Below are positions 48,519-55,266 of a DNA stretch of 55,266 nt, in pieces. This DNA comes from an uncultured Clostridia bacterium. GTDB lineage: Bacteria > Bacillota > Clostridia > TANB77 > CAG-508. Under the pieces are notes generated by a model. It was not told where the DNA came from, did no database searches, and saw nothing but the letters and a program-made list of their open reading frames with translations. Both the position numbers and the translations under genes were made by a program. Within the stretch, counting starts at the first letter, position 1, and each line of letters starts with the position of its first letter. The stretch is taken from contig CATKDT010000058.1 of the NCBI GenBank assembly GCA_949746675.1, forward strand, positions 1-55,266, given 5' to 3'.

Positions 48519-49341
48519 GTTATTAAACGCAGGATTTACAAGGCTTCGCAAAAACAAAGCATTTTGGATATGGACAATATTTAGTATATGCCTTGCATCA
48601 TGTATGACTTTAATAAATTATAGTGATATGAAAAAATTTGGAGATGTAATTGAGATTGGACAGCTTATGTTAAATTATCCAACAATGATTGGAATAATAA
48701 TTGCAATATTCACTAGTTTATTTTTAGGAGTAGAATATTCAGATGGTGCAATACGAAATAAAATAATTATAGGACACAAACGAATAAATATTTACTTATC
48801 GAATTTTATAATTATTACTGCTACAAGCTTATTTCAATATATTATATATCTAATTATAATTTTAAGTTTGGGAGCTCCATTATTTGGAATGGGAACACTT
48901 CCGATACAAACATTAATAGTAAAAGTACTGTTAATGTGCGCTGTTATTATAACCTATTCTAGTATATGCACTTTTATAGCAATAGAATGTTCGAATAAAA
49001 CTTTAACAGCAGTAATTAACATAATGTCAATATTTACACTTTTAATGGTTGCTACATACTGCTATTCCAGACTAGGAACACCACCATATATTGAAGTTGC
49101 AAAAATCAATGACAAAAATTCAGGAAACTATGAGATAACACAAGAGCCTAATCCAAAATATCCAACTGAAGAGGAGAAAAAAGTATATCAGACATTATTA
49201 AATGTAAATCCAGCAGGGCAGACATTTCAAGTTGGAGAAAAAAACGATGGACTGGAAATACTACCAGTATATTCTCTAGGAATTATAATTGTTTCTACAA
49301 CATTAGGATTAGTATTATTTGAGCAAAAAAACTTAAAATAG
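48511..49341 (+). CDS. ABC-2 type permease
   Basis: A 276-aa membrane subunit with about six helices (around residues 18-37, 53-74, 100-122, 130-155, 165-185 and 250-270) and an extracytoplasmic segment at about 186-245 before the last helix. The start is ATG 48511 behind GGAGG inside the ATPase gene end; an upstream frame from 48496 has no separate ribosome site. Partner of the ATPase with an eight-base overlap, so translation is coupled. Confidence 0.9.
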   Translation: MIKLLNAGFTRLRKNKAFWIWTIFSICLASCMTLINYSDMKKFGDVIEIGQLMLNYPTMIGIIIAIFTSLFLGVEYSDGAIRNKIIIGHKRINIYLSNFIIITATSLFQYIIYLIIILSLGAPLFGMGTLPIQTLIVKVLLMCAVIITYSSICTFIAIECSNKTLTAVINIMSIFTLLMVATYCYSRLGTPPYIEVAKINDKNSGNYEITQEPNPKYPTEEEKKVYQTLLNVNPAGQTFQVGEKNDGLEILPVYSLGIIIVSTTLGLVLFEQKNLK

Positions 49342-49476
49342 CTTCTAAAAATATGTTAACAACATATCCTTCGAAAAAGGAAAACATAGCTGAAATAATA
49401 ATTATAGTTTAAATTACATAAAAAGTTTAGAGTTAAATAATTTATCAAGATAAAGATTTAAGAAAGGGTACAAATT

Positions 49477-50361
49477 ATGAGTATTTGGTTTTACTTATTT
49501 ATAATAGCTTGTATAGTACTTGTTATATTAATTATAAAAACATATATAGTAAAAGAAGAAATAAAAAACATTGGGAAGTCATTATCAAATATTTTAAAAT
49601 CAGATACTAATAATTTAATAACTATTAACTCTAATAATAAAGAACTTAATAACTTAGCACATACATTAAATAATAGTTTAAAAGAACTTAGAAAATTAGA
49701 ACTTGAATATAAACAAGGAAATCAAGAACTTAAATCATCAATAACAAATATTTCACATGACTTAAGAACACCTCTTACTGCAATAAGAGGCTATCTTGAT
49801 TTAATGCAAAAAGATGATAAGACAAAAGAACAAACACGATATTTGAAAATAATTGACGAAAAAGTACAAGATCTAACAGAACTTACAGAGCAATTATTTG
49901 ATTTTTCAAAAAGTATAGATATACAAAATGAAGTAGAGAAAAAAGAAATTTGTATAAATGACATTTTAGAAAATTCAATATTAAGTTTTTATAGTATGTT
50001 TAAAAAGTATGATATTACGCCAAAAATCGACATATGCAATGAAAAAGTAATTAGAACTTTAAATGAAAATATGTTAAAAAGAATTTTCGAAAATATTATA
50101 TCAAATGCTATAAAATATAGTGAAAATGATTTTAAGTTAACACTTGAAAACACAGGAAAGATAATATTTTCAAATAAAACGACATTATTAGACAAGATAA
50201 GTTTAGATAAAATATTTAACAGATATTATACTATAAAAAATACTAAGAAATCAAATGGTATAGGACTTTCTATTGCAAAACAATTAGTAGAATTAAATGA
50301 AGGGACAATAAAAGCAAAGTATGAAAAAGGATGTTTAGTAATAGAAATAGAGTTTAGATAA
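49477..50361 (+). CDS. Sensor histidine kinase, single-helix type
   Basis: A 294-aa kinase with one N-terminal transmembrane helix (about 4-24) and almost no extracytoplasmic part. A coiled linker precedes the H box ITNISHDLRTPLTAIRGYLDL (His94), the N box FENIISNAIKYSEN and the G2 box SNGIGLSIAKQL. The DxGxG box is replaced by GKIIFSNKT, as in a known Firmicute subfamily associated with peptide-resistance transporters. The lack of a sensor domain suggests it reads the state of the adjacent ABC transporter. Last gene of the cassette, 135 bases after the permease. Confidence 0.92.
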   Translation: MSIWFYLFIIACIVLVILIIKTYIVKEEIKNIGKSLSNILKSDTNNLITINSNNKELNNLAHTLNNSLKELRKLELEYKQGNQELKSSITNISHDLRTPLTAIRGYLDLMQKDDKTKEQTRYLKIIDEKVQDLTELTEQLFDFSKSIDIQNEVEKKEICINDILENSILSFYSMFKKYDITPKIDICNEKVIRTLNENMLKRIFENIISNAIKYSENDFKLTLENTGKIIFSNKTTLLDKISLDKIFNRYYTIKNTKKSNGIGLSIAKQLVELNEGTIKAKYEKGCLVIEIEFR

Positions 50362-50403
50362 ATTATGAAAATTTGGAAATTCTTAAAAAAATTAAATCAA
50401 TTA

Positions 50404-50432
50404 TTGACATATTGTTTAAATGATTGTATAAT
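50404..50432 (+). promoter_or_regulatory. Promoter of tRNA-Lys
   Basis: TTGACA (50404-50409), 17 bases, TATAAT (50427-50432), a consensus promoter 14 bases before the tRNA. Confidence 0.9.
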
Positions 50433-50446
50433 AGTTAAGTATTTAT

Positions 50447-50522
50447 GGGTGACTAGCTCAGTTGGTAGAGCAGCTGACTCTTAATCAGAAGGTCCGGGGT
50501 TCGATCCCCCGGTTGCCCACCA
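50447..50522 (+). tRNA. tRNA-Lys (CTT)
   Basis: A 76-base cloverleaf with encoded CCA. The D-loop has AGCTCAGTTGGTAGAGC, the anticodon loop is CTCTTAA (CTT), and the T arm is CGGGG TTCGATC CCCCG. The acceptor stem has two G-T pairs. Confidence 0.95.
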
Positions 50523-50531
50523 AACACAAAA

Positions 50532-50571
50532 CCACTAAATATTAGCTGCGCTAATGTTTAATGGCTTTTTA
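50532..50571 (+). terminator. Terminator after tRNA-Lys
   Basis: An imperfect stem (CCACTAAATATTAGC with GCTAATGTTTAATGG), then C and TTTTT. It ends ten to twenty bases before the NUDIX start. Confidence 0.75.
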
Positions 50572-50591
50572 TTTTAATGAGGAGAAAAATT

Positions 50592-51101
50592 ATGGAACTA
50601 TGGGAAGTATTAGATGATAAAGGAAATCTAACAGGGGAGATAATGGAGAAATACGACAAGAGAGTTTTTGATAAAGGCTTATATCATCTTGGGGCTGATG
50701 TATGGATAATAAATGATGAAAACAAAATTTTAATTCAAAAGAGATCTGAAAATAAAAGACTAGAACCTAATGTTTGGGCTATGACAGGAGGATCTGTAAT
50801 TTTAGGAGAAGATTCTAAAAAGACTATTGTTAGAGAAGCTAAAGAAGAATTAGATATAACCATAGATTCAAATAAACTAAAATTAATTACTAAATTTAAA
50901 ACAGGAAATGTGTGGATTGACACATATATATTAAAAGTTAATTATGATATAAATAAAATGAAATTTCAAGAAGATGAAGTTTCAGATGCTAAATGGGCAA
51001 CGTATGAAGAAATTGATGATTTAGTAAAACAAGGAATGTTCATTAGAAATAGATGGGAATATGTTAACAAATTTATAAAAGAAGAAATTAATAAAAACTA
51101 A
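50592..51101 (+). CDS. NUDIX hydrolase
   Basis: A 169-aa NUDIX protein of the YfcD/IDI-like type (begins ELWEVLDDKGNLTGE). The NUDIX box is GGSVILGEDSKKTIVREAKE followed by ELDI, with the final glycine replaced by Asp, which many active members tolerate. Likely hydrolyses a nucleoside diphosphate derivative; the substrate cannot be predicted. ATG 50592 follows GAGGAG; an upstream in-frame ATG at 50577 would overlap that site. Confidence 0.9.
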   Translation: MELWEVLDDKGNLTGEIMEKYDKRVFDKGLYHLGADVWIINDENKILIQKRSENKRLEPNVWAMTGGSVILGEDSKKTIVREAKEELDITIDSNKLKLITKFKTGNVWIDTYILKVNYDINKMKFQEDEVSDAKWATYEEIDDLVKQGMFIRNRWEYVNKFIKEEINKN

Positions 51102-51119
51102 TATAATTTACAAAGAAAT

Positions 51120-51138
51120 GGAACCCTCAAGGGGTTCC
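51120..51138. terminator. Bidirectional terminator between the NUDIX and HU genes
   Basis: GGAACCC and GGGTTCC form a 7-bp stem, followed on the plus strand by TAATTTTATTTTTT. The two converging genes share it. Confidence 0.8.
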
Positions 51139-51143
51139 TAATT

Positions 51144-51422
51144 TTATTTTTTATTAACAACATCTTTTAAAGCTTTTCCTGCTTTGAAAACTGGAGCTTT
51201 AGAAGCTGGTATTTTAATTTCTTCCTTAGTTTGTGGGTTTCTTCCTTTTCTTGCAGCTCTTTTTCTAACTTCAAAAGAACCAAATCCAACTAGTTGAATT
51301 TTTTCACCTTTCTTTAAGCTAGCTGTTATAACTGAAATAAGAGCTTCTAATTGTTCTTCTGCAACTTTCTTTGTAGAATTTGTCTTTGTAGCGATTGCTT
51401 CTACTAATTCTGCTTTATTCAT
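51144..51422 (-). CDS. hup: DNA-binding protein HU
   Basis: A 92-aa histone-like protein that bends and compacts DNA as a dimer: [29 protein letters not shown], the dimer core [24 protein letters not shown] and the arm [21 protein letters not shown]. It has the family length. ATG 51422 follows AGGAGG. A consensus promoter lies at 51457-51485. Confidence 0.97.
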   Translation of the reverse strand: MNKAELVEAIATKTNSTKKVAEEQLEALISVITASLKKGEKIQLVGFGSFEVRKRAARKGRNPQTKEEIKIPASKAPVFKAGKALKDVVNKK

Positions 51423-51456
51423 TGTAAAATTCCTCCTAAATTTATTTTATAAAATA

Positions 51457-51485
51457 AATTTAACAAAAAAACTTTAAAATGTCAA
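51457..51485 (-). promoter_or_regulatory. Promoter of hup
   Basis: On the minus strand TTGACA (51480-51485), 17 bases, TAAATT (51457-51462). Confidence 0.75.
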
Positions 51486-51567
51486 GGAATATATGTACTT
51501 TTTTTAACAAATTTATAAAAAAAACGACAAAACTAAAAGTAAATTACATAATCAATATAAAAACAAT

Positions 51568-51588
51568 AAAACTGAAAAAATGATTTTT
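51568..51588 (+). repeat. 21-base direct repeat, first copy
   Basis: AAAACTGAAAAAATGATTTT plus T occurs here and again, identical, at 51723-51743, exactly 155 bases apart. Both are followed by A-rich DNA. It is more than chance alone would easily give, though low complexity helps. Confidence 0.6.
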
Positions 51589-51722
51589 AAAAAAAGGAAA
51601 AAAACAAGATAAAAAATACAAGCTTGCAATAATTGTAAAAGTACAATAAGCATTGAAAATACAACAAAAACAACGAGCAATAAAAAACAAAATGCATTAA
51701 AATAAAAATATGGAAAATAATA

Positions 51723-51743
51723 AAAACTGAAAAAATGATTTTT
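51723..51743 (+). repeat. 21-base direct repeat, second copy
   Basis: Identical to 51568-51588. The two may mark a partial duplication or the ends of a lost insertion. Confidence 0.6.
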
Positions 51744-51780
51744 TAAGAAATGTCACAAAATTGTAATATATTTTTTGATA

Positions 51781-51891
51781 ATGGCTTTTGACAATGAGTT
51801 TGAAACATACTTTGTCTATTTGGCTAAATACATTTTCTGCCAACATTCCAAAAACCTTGATATGAAAGAGTTTGAAATTAAAGTAACATAA
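51781..51891 (+). CDS. Possible 36-aa mini-protein
   Basis: An ATG-led frame begins MAFDNEFETYFVYLAKYIFC and ends FEIKVT. Its codons (GTC, TTC, TGC, TCC, CTT) are less A-ending than the DNA around it, like the foreign islands. No ribosome site precedes it, so it may be a gene remnant or chance. Confidence 0.2.
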   Translation: MAFDNEFETYFVYLAKYIFCQHSKNLDMKEFEIKVT

Positions 51892-51902
51892 TGTATATTG
51901 TT

Positions 51903-51931
51903 TTGACATTATGAAAAAAAGCATATATATT
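51903..51931 (+). promoter_or_regulatory. Promoter of nrdD
   Basis: TTGACA (51903-51908), 17 bases, TATATT (51926-51931), with a leader of about 80 bases. ACATAATGTATATTGT (51886-51901), just upstream, resembles an NrdR box. Confidence 0.6.
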
Positions 51932-52019
51932 ATATTTGCAAATAGAAATTTTTTAAACAAATAACGACAAAAGAAAATAAAATATATTAAATTGTACATT
52001 TAAGGGGAAGGAATTAAAG

Positions 52020-54287
52020 ATGAAAGTAGTAAAGAGAGACGGAAAAATAGTTGATTTTGATCCAGAGAGAATAAGAGTTGCAATACAAAAGGCAAATCAA
52101 GAGGTATCAAAAAGAGATCAAGCAACAGAAGAAGAAATTGAAGAAATTGTTGATTATGTAAAATCATTAAATAGAAAGAGAATATTAGTAGAAGACATTC
52201 AAGATGAAATTGAAGATCAATTAATGACATTAAAGAAATTCAATTTAGCTAGAGCATATATAACATATCGTTATACTAGAGCATTAGTTAGAAAAGCAAA
52301 TACAACAGACCAAACAATAAAAGAATTAATTGATGGAACAAGTGAATATTGGAACAATGAAAATTCTAATAAAAATGCAAGAATAGTTACAACTCAAAGA
52401 GATTATCTAGCAGGTATAACAAGTACAGATATAACAAGAAGATTTTTACTACCACAAGAAGTTGTAAAAGCACATGATGAAGGAATAATCCATTTCCATG
52501 ATGCTGACTATTTTGCACAAAATGCGCTAAACAATTGTTGCTTAATAAATTTAAATGATATGTTACAAAATGGAACAAATATAAATGGAGTGATGATTGA
52601 AAAACCACACAGATTTATAACAGCATGTACAATAGCAACACAAATCATATTAGGTGTATCTTCAAGTCAATATGGTGGTTGTACAGTAACACTAGCACAT
52701 TTAGCACCATTTGTTAGAGATAGTTACAACAAATATTATAAAAAATACAAAGAGAGAAAATTAACAGAAAAGCAATGTAAAGAATATGCAATGCAAGATA
52801 CTAAAAAAGAAGTTGAAGATGGTGTACAAACATTCAATTATCAAGTAAATTCAATGACAAATACAAATGGACAAGCTCCATTCCTAAGTGTATGTATGTA
52901 TTTGGGTGAGACTGAAGAATACAAAGATGAATTAGCAATGATAATAGAAGAATTTTTACATCAAAGAATGTTAGGATTTAAAAATGACCAAGGAGTATAC
53001 ATAACACCAGCATTTCCAAAACTACTATATGTATTAGAAGAAGATAATATACATAATGATAGCAAATATTGGTATTTAACACAATTAGCAGCAAAATGTA
53101 CAGCAAAGAGGATGGTACCAGATTACATATCAGAAAAAATGATGAAAGAATTAAAAATAAATAAAGATGGTAATGGAGATTGCTATCCATGTATGGGATG
53201 CCGTTCATTCTTAACACCAGATAGAGTAAAAGGAAATGTTGCTAAAGCTTTAGACTATGAAGAAGGAAAGGGTAAATACTATGGTAGATTTAATATGGGT
53301 GTTGTAACAATAAATTTACCAGACGTTGCTTTATCTTCAAAGAAGAATGAAGAGGACTTTTGGAAAATATTTGACGAAAGACTTGAACTATGCCACACAG
53401 CTTTACGTATTAGATATGAAAGATTAAGTGTTATCACAAGTGATGCAGCGCCACTATTATGGCAACATGGAGGATTTGCTAGACTTGAAAAAGGCGAATC
53501 TGTGTTACCACTATTACATGGAGGATATTCAACAATATCACTAGGATATGCAGGATTGTATGAATGTGTAAAATATATGACAGGACATAGTCACACAGAT
53601 GGGGCAGAAGGTGAAGAATTTGGATTAAAAGTTATGCAACACCTAAATGATGCATGTGCTAAATGGAAAAAAGAAGAAGACATTGATTACAGTGTATATG
53701 GAACACCAATAGAATCAACTACATACAAATTTTCAAATTGCCTAAAAGCAAGATTTGGAACAATAAAAGGAATTACAGACAGAAAATACATAACAAATTC
53801 ATATCATGTACCAGTATTTGAAGAAATTGATGCATTTAGCAAATTATCATTAGAAAGCAAATTCCAAAAATTATCTCCAGGAGGAGCTATAAGCTATATT
53901 GAAACACCAAATTTACAAAACAATCTAGATGTTGTAGAACAAATGATAGAATTCATATATAATAACATAATGTATGCTGAAATGAATACAAAATCAGACT
54001 ATTGTCAGGAATGTGGATTTGATGGTGAAATGCAAATTGATGAAAACTTAGAATGGTATTGCCCAGAATGTGGAAATAGAGACCATAGAAAACTTAATGT
54101 TGCACGTAGAACTTGCGGATACATAGGAACAAATTTCTGGAATAAAGGAAGAACAGAAGAAATAAAGGAAAGAGTATTGCATATTGATAATAAAGATTTT
54201 GAAGAAGAACATAAATGTGATTGCAAAGAAGAACCAGCACAAGTTCAAATCGAAATTAGCAGTGTAACAGCGAAAGCAAAAGTATAG
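52020..54287 (+). CDS. nrdD: Anaerobic ribonucleoside-triphosphate reductase
   Basis: A 755-aa class III reductase that makes dNTPs without oxygen through a glycyl radical. The N-terminal ATP-cone (about 1-95, MKVVKRDGKIVDFDPERIRVAIQKA) is the allosteric switch. The catalytic barrel follows with active-site cysteines in NNCCLINL and CMGCRSF. Near the C-terminus are a four-Cys zinc site (CQECGFDG and CPECGN) and the radical loop RRTCGYIGTNFWNKGR, with the glycyl radical at about residue 700. ATG 52020 follows AAGGGGAAGG. It is separated from its activase gene nrdG by a hairpin. Confidence 0.97.
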   Translation: MKVVKRDGKIVDFDPERIRVAIQKANQEVSKRDQATEEEIEEIVDYVKSLNRKRILVEDIQDEIEDQLMTLKKFNLARAYITYRYTRALVRKANTTDQTIKELIDGTSEYWNNENSNKNARIVTTQRDYLAGITSTDITRRFLLPQEVVKAHDEGIIHFHDADYFAQNALNNCCLINLNDMLQNGTNINGVMIEKPHRFITACTIATQIILGVSSSQYGGCTVTLAHLAPFVRDSYNKYYKKYKERKLTEKQCKEYAMQDTKKEVEDGVQTFNYQVNSMTNTNGQAPFLSVCMYLGETEEYKDELAMIIEEFLHQRMLGFKNDQGVYITPAFPKLLYVLEEDNIHNDSKYWYLTQLAAKCTAKRMVPDYISEKMMKELKINKDGNGDCYPCMGCRSFLTPDRVKGNVAKALDYEEGKGKYYGRFNMGVVTINLPDVALSSKKNEEDFWKIFDERLELCHTALRIRYERLSVITSDAAPLLWQHGGFARLEKGESVLPLLHGGYSTISLGYAGLYECVKYMTGHSHTDGAEGEEFGLKVMQHLNDACAKWKKEEDIDYSVYGTPIESTTYKFSNCLKARFGTIKGITDRKYITNSYHVPVFEEIDAFSKLSLESKFQKLSPGGAISYIETPNLQNNLDVVEQMIEFIYNNIMYAEMNTKSDYCQECGFDGEMQIDENLEWYCPECGNRDHRKLNVARRTCGYIGTNFWNKGRTEEIKERVLHIDNKDFEEEHKCDCKEEPAQVQIEISSVTAKAKV

Positions 54288-54309
54288 TTTAAAATAAAAA
54301 GAGTACTAG

Positions 54310-54340
54310 AGACCAGCTGATTCGAATTCAGCTGGTCTTT
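54310..54340 (+). terminator. Hairpin between nrdD and nrdG
   Basis: AGACCAGCTGA and TCAGCTGGTCT form an 11-bp perfect stem with a seven-base loop, followed by only TT. It is probably a partial terminator that lowers nrdG relative to nrdD. Confidence 0.75.
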
Positions 54341-54423
54341 AAATAAAGCAAATAAAAACTATGAAAAAATAAAAAAAGACAAATAAGAACTATATATAAT
54401 AAAAGCAAAGTGAGGAAAGTAAA

Positions 54424-54918
54424 ATGAGATATAATAAAATTAGAAAAATGGATATTTCAAATGGACCTGGAGTTAGAGTATCAATCTTTTTACAAGGATG
54501 CAGTTTTAATTGTGAGAACTGTTTCAATCCTGAAACACACGATTTTGAAGGTGGAAGCGAATTAACTCAAGAAAAAATTGACGAAGTTATGAAACTATGT
54601 GGAAACGAAAACGTAAAAGGGCTTTCAATATTAGGCGGTGAGCCAATGCATCCTAAGAATGTAAAAGCAACAGAACTACTTGCAAAGAATTTAAAAGAAA
54701 AATATCCTGAAAAAACGGTATGGGTATGGTCAGGATATACATTTGAAGATTATTTAAAAAAACAAGAAGCTATCAAATATATTGACATAATAGTGGATGG
54801 ACAATATGTAGATAGCTTACATGATCCAAGGTTAAAATGGCGTGGATCATCAAATCAAAGAGTAATAGATGTACAAGAAAGTCTAAAAAACGACAAAGTA
54901 GAATTATTTTGTAATTAA
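54424..54918 (+). CDS. nrdG: Anaerobic ribonucleotide reductase activating protein
   Basis: A 164-aa radical-SAM activase that installs the glycyl radical on NrdD. The cluster motif is GCSFNCENC (Cys26, Cys30, Cys33), followed by the SAM-binding GGEP in SILGGEPMHPKN and the C-terminal VDGQYVDSLHDPRLKWRGSSNQR block typical of NrdG. ATG 54424 follows GAGGAAAG. A TATAAT at 54395-54400 may give it a second, weak promoter. Confidence 0.96.
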   Translation: MRYNKIRKMDISNGPGVRVSIFLQGCSFNCENCFNPETHDFEGGSELTQEKIDEVMKLCGNENVKGLSILGGEPMHPKNVKATELLAKNLKEKYPEKTVWVWSGYTFEDYLKKQEAIKYIDIIVDGQYVDSLHDPRLKWRGSSNQRVIDVQESLKNDKVELFCN

Positions 54919-55014
54919 TAACTTTTATACATAGTAAGTAAACAAAAATAATTAATAAAATTCATAAAATATTGATCCTAGCAGTTATAAATAATTAGTT
55001 AATATGCACAATTA

Positions 55015-55266
55015 GTGACCCTGATAGTATTACTAATACTTGCAGCTATCTCACTTAGTGCAATATTTAGTGACAAGGGAATATTTAATAGAGCTGAAAA
55101 TGCAGGAGCAAAGTACAATGAAGCAAAAGCAAGAGAAGTGTTAGAAACTGTGTTATTAGCAGATGGACAGTATGAAAAAAATATAAATCCAGAATATAAT
55201 CAAGATGATTTTTTAGACGAATTAATAAAAAGTGAGATACCAGGCTCAGACGTAAAAGGCAATGTA
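55015..55266 (+). CDS. Pilin-like (type IV prepilin-like) protein, cut by the window end
   Basis: An open frame of 84 codons runs off the window. It begins with the hydrophobic stretch TLIVLLILAAISLSAIFSD, followed by KGIFNRAENAGAKYNEAKAREVLE, the usual pattern of clostridial prepilin-type proteins (TLIxLxxTIxVLLILAxISL...GILNRA). The front of that motif, including the Gly cleavage site and the KGxTLIALVITI part, is missing: stop codons lie just upstream and the first usable start is GTG 55015 with no ribosome site. It may be a 5'-deleted pilin gene or a frame-shifted one. Confidence 0.6.
   Translation, partial: MTLIVLLILAAISLSAIFSDKGIFNRAENAGAKYNEAKAREVLETVLLADGQYEKNINPEYNQDDFLDELIKSEIPGSDVKGNV

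Larger units (their letters stand above)
51486..52019. other. Long spacer before nrdD
   Basis: About 530 bases with no confident gene. From 51520 to 51720 it is an A-rich tract with almost no structure. It contains a 21-base direct repeat, a possible 36-codon frame and the likely nrdD promoter, listed separately. Confidence 0.5.

Noticed and set aside
50592..51101. NUDIX gene as isopentenyl-diphosphate isomerase
   Set aside because: It is only distantly IDI-like; the cysteine and glutamate active-site motifs of type I IDI are not evident.
51697..51999. 100-codon minus-strand frame before nrdD
   Set aside because: The Phe/Tyr/Leu-rich translation is what A-rich DNA gives on the opposite strand; it has no ribosome site and overlaps the nrdD promoter.
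1..55266. CRISPR arrays, insertion sequences, rRNA genes
   Set aside because: I saw no regularly spaced repeats, no transposase or integrase frames and no rRNA sequence in the window.

Overview
The window looks like chromosomal DNA of an AT-rich, anaerobic, spore-forming Gram-positive bacterium, most likely an uncultured member of the Clostridia. The evidence is very low GC with A/T-ending codons, AAGGAGG-type ribosome binding sites and TTGACA/TATAAT promoters, an alpha/beta-type small acid-soluble spore protein, a GatCAB amidotransferase, a c-di-AMP phosphodiesterase (GdpP), two sortases, and an oxygen-sensitive class III ribonucleotide reductase (NrdD/NrdG).

Layout. 1-7950: rpoB-rpoC. 8033-8311: a small gene of foreign composition. 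8455-13870: a TetR repressor divergent from an MMPL-type membrane transporter and a secreted heptad-repeat partner, with three operator palindromes between them. 14022-14399: a second foreign-composition gene (membrane protein). 14542-25928: a core block of gdpP, rplI, dnaB, tilS, ftsH, a PASTA-type penicillin-binding protein, rsmA, a sortase and rpsU. 26106-30329: a polytopic membrane protein and a pair of M16 peptidase homologues. 30434-30670: a third island. 30763-32045: acpS, tatD. 32244-38184: ABC transporter, csaA and a two-component system. 38397-39137: a tandem-OB SSB-like protein, the fourth island. 39344-39697: initiator tRNA and a spore protein. 39912-43905 (minus strand): gatC, a P-loop kinase, gatA, gatB. 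44198-46652: a zinc-ribbon protein, a PKTG-anchored beta-helix surface protein and its class B sortase. 46754-50361: a second regulator/ABC transporter/kinase cassette. 50447-51422: tRNA-Lys, a NUDIX protein and HU. 52020-54918: nrdD and nrdG. 55015 to the end: the start of a pilin-like gene.

The main finding is a recoding candidate. Two otherwise intact genes, rsmA and the membrane protein at 26106, are each broken by one extra C placed directly before a GGA glycine codon. In both, the zero-frame codon at the break is CGG and a +1 step restores a convincing protein. In my by-eye scan of every native gene, CGG occurs in frame nowhere else. All other in-frame CGG codons lie in the foreign-composition island genes. 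This fits either a Ty3-like +1 frameshift (or CGGA quadruplet reading) at an unassigned or starved CGG codon, or two indels or assembly errors that coincide strikingly.

Two transporter/two-component modules carry promoters of the same design. Direct repeats spaced 11-12 bp (AGTCACT in one, TCTTAAC in the other) end 10 bp upstream of TATAAT and stand where the -35 would be, which suggests activation by OmpR-family regulators. The foreign islands each have one gene; three of them have a clear promoter of their own and a hairpin behind, so they look like self-contained cargo genes inserted between core operons.
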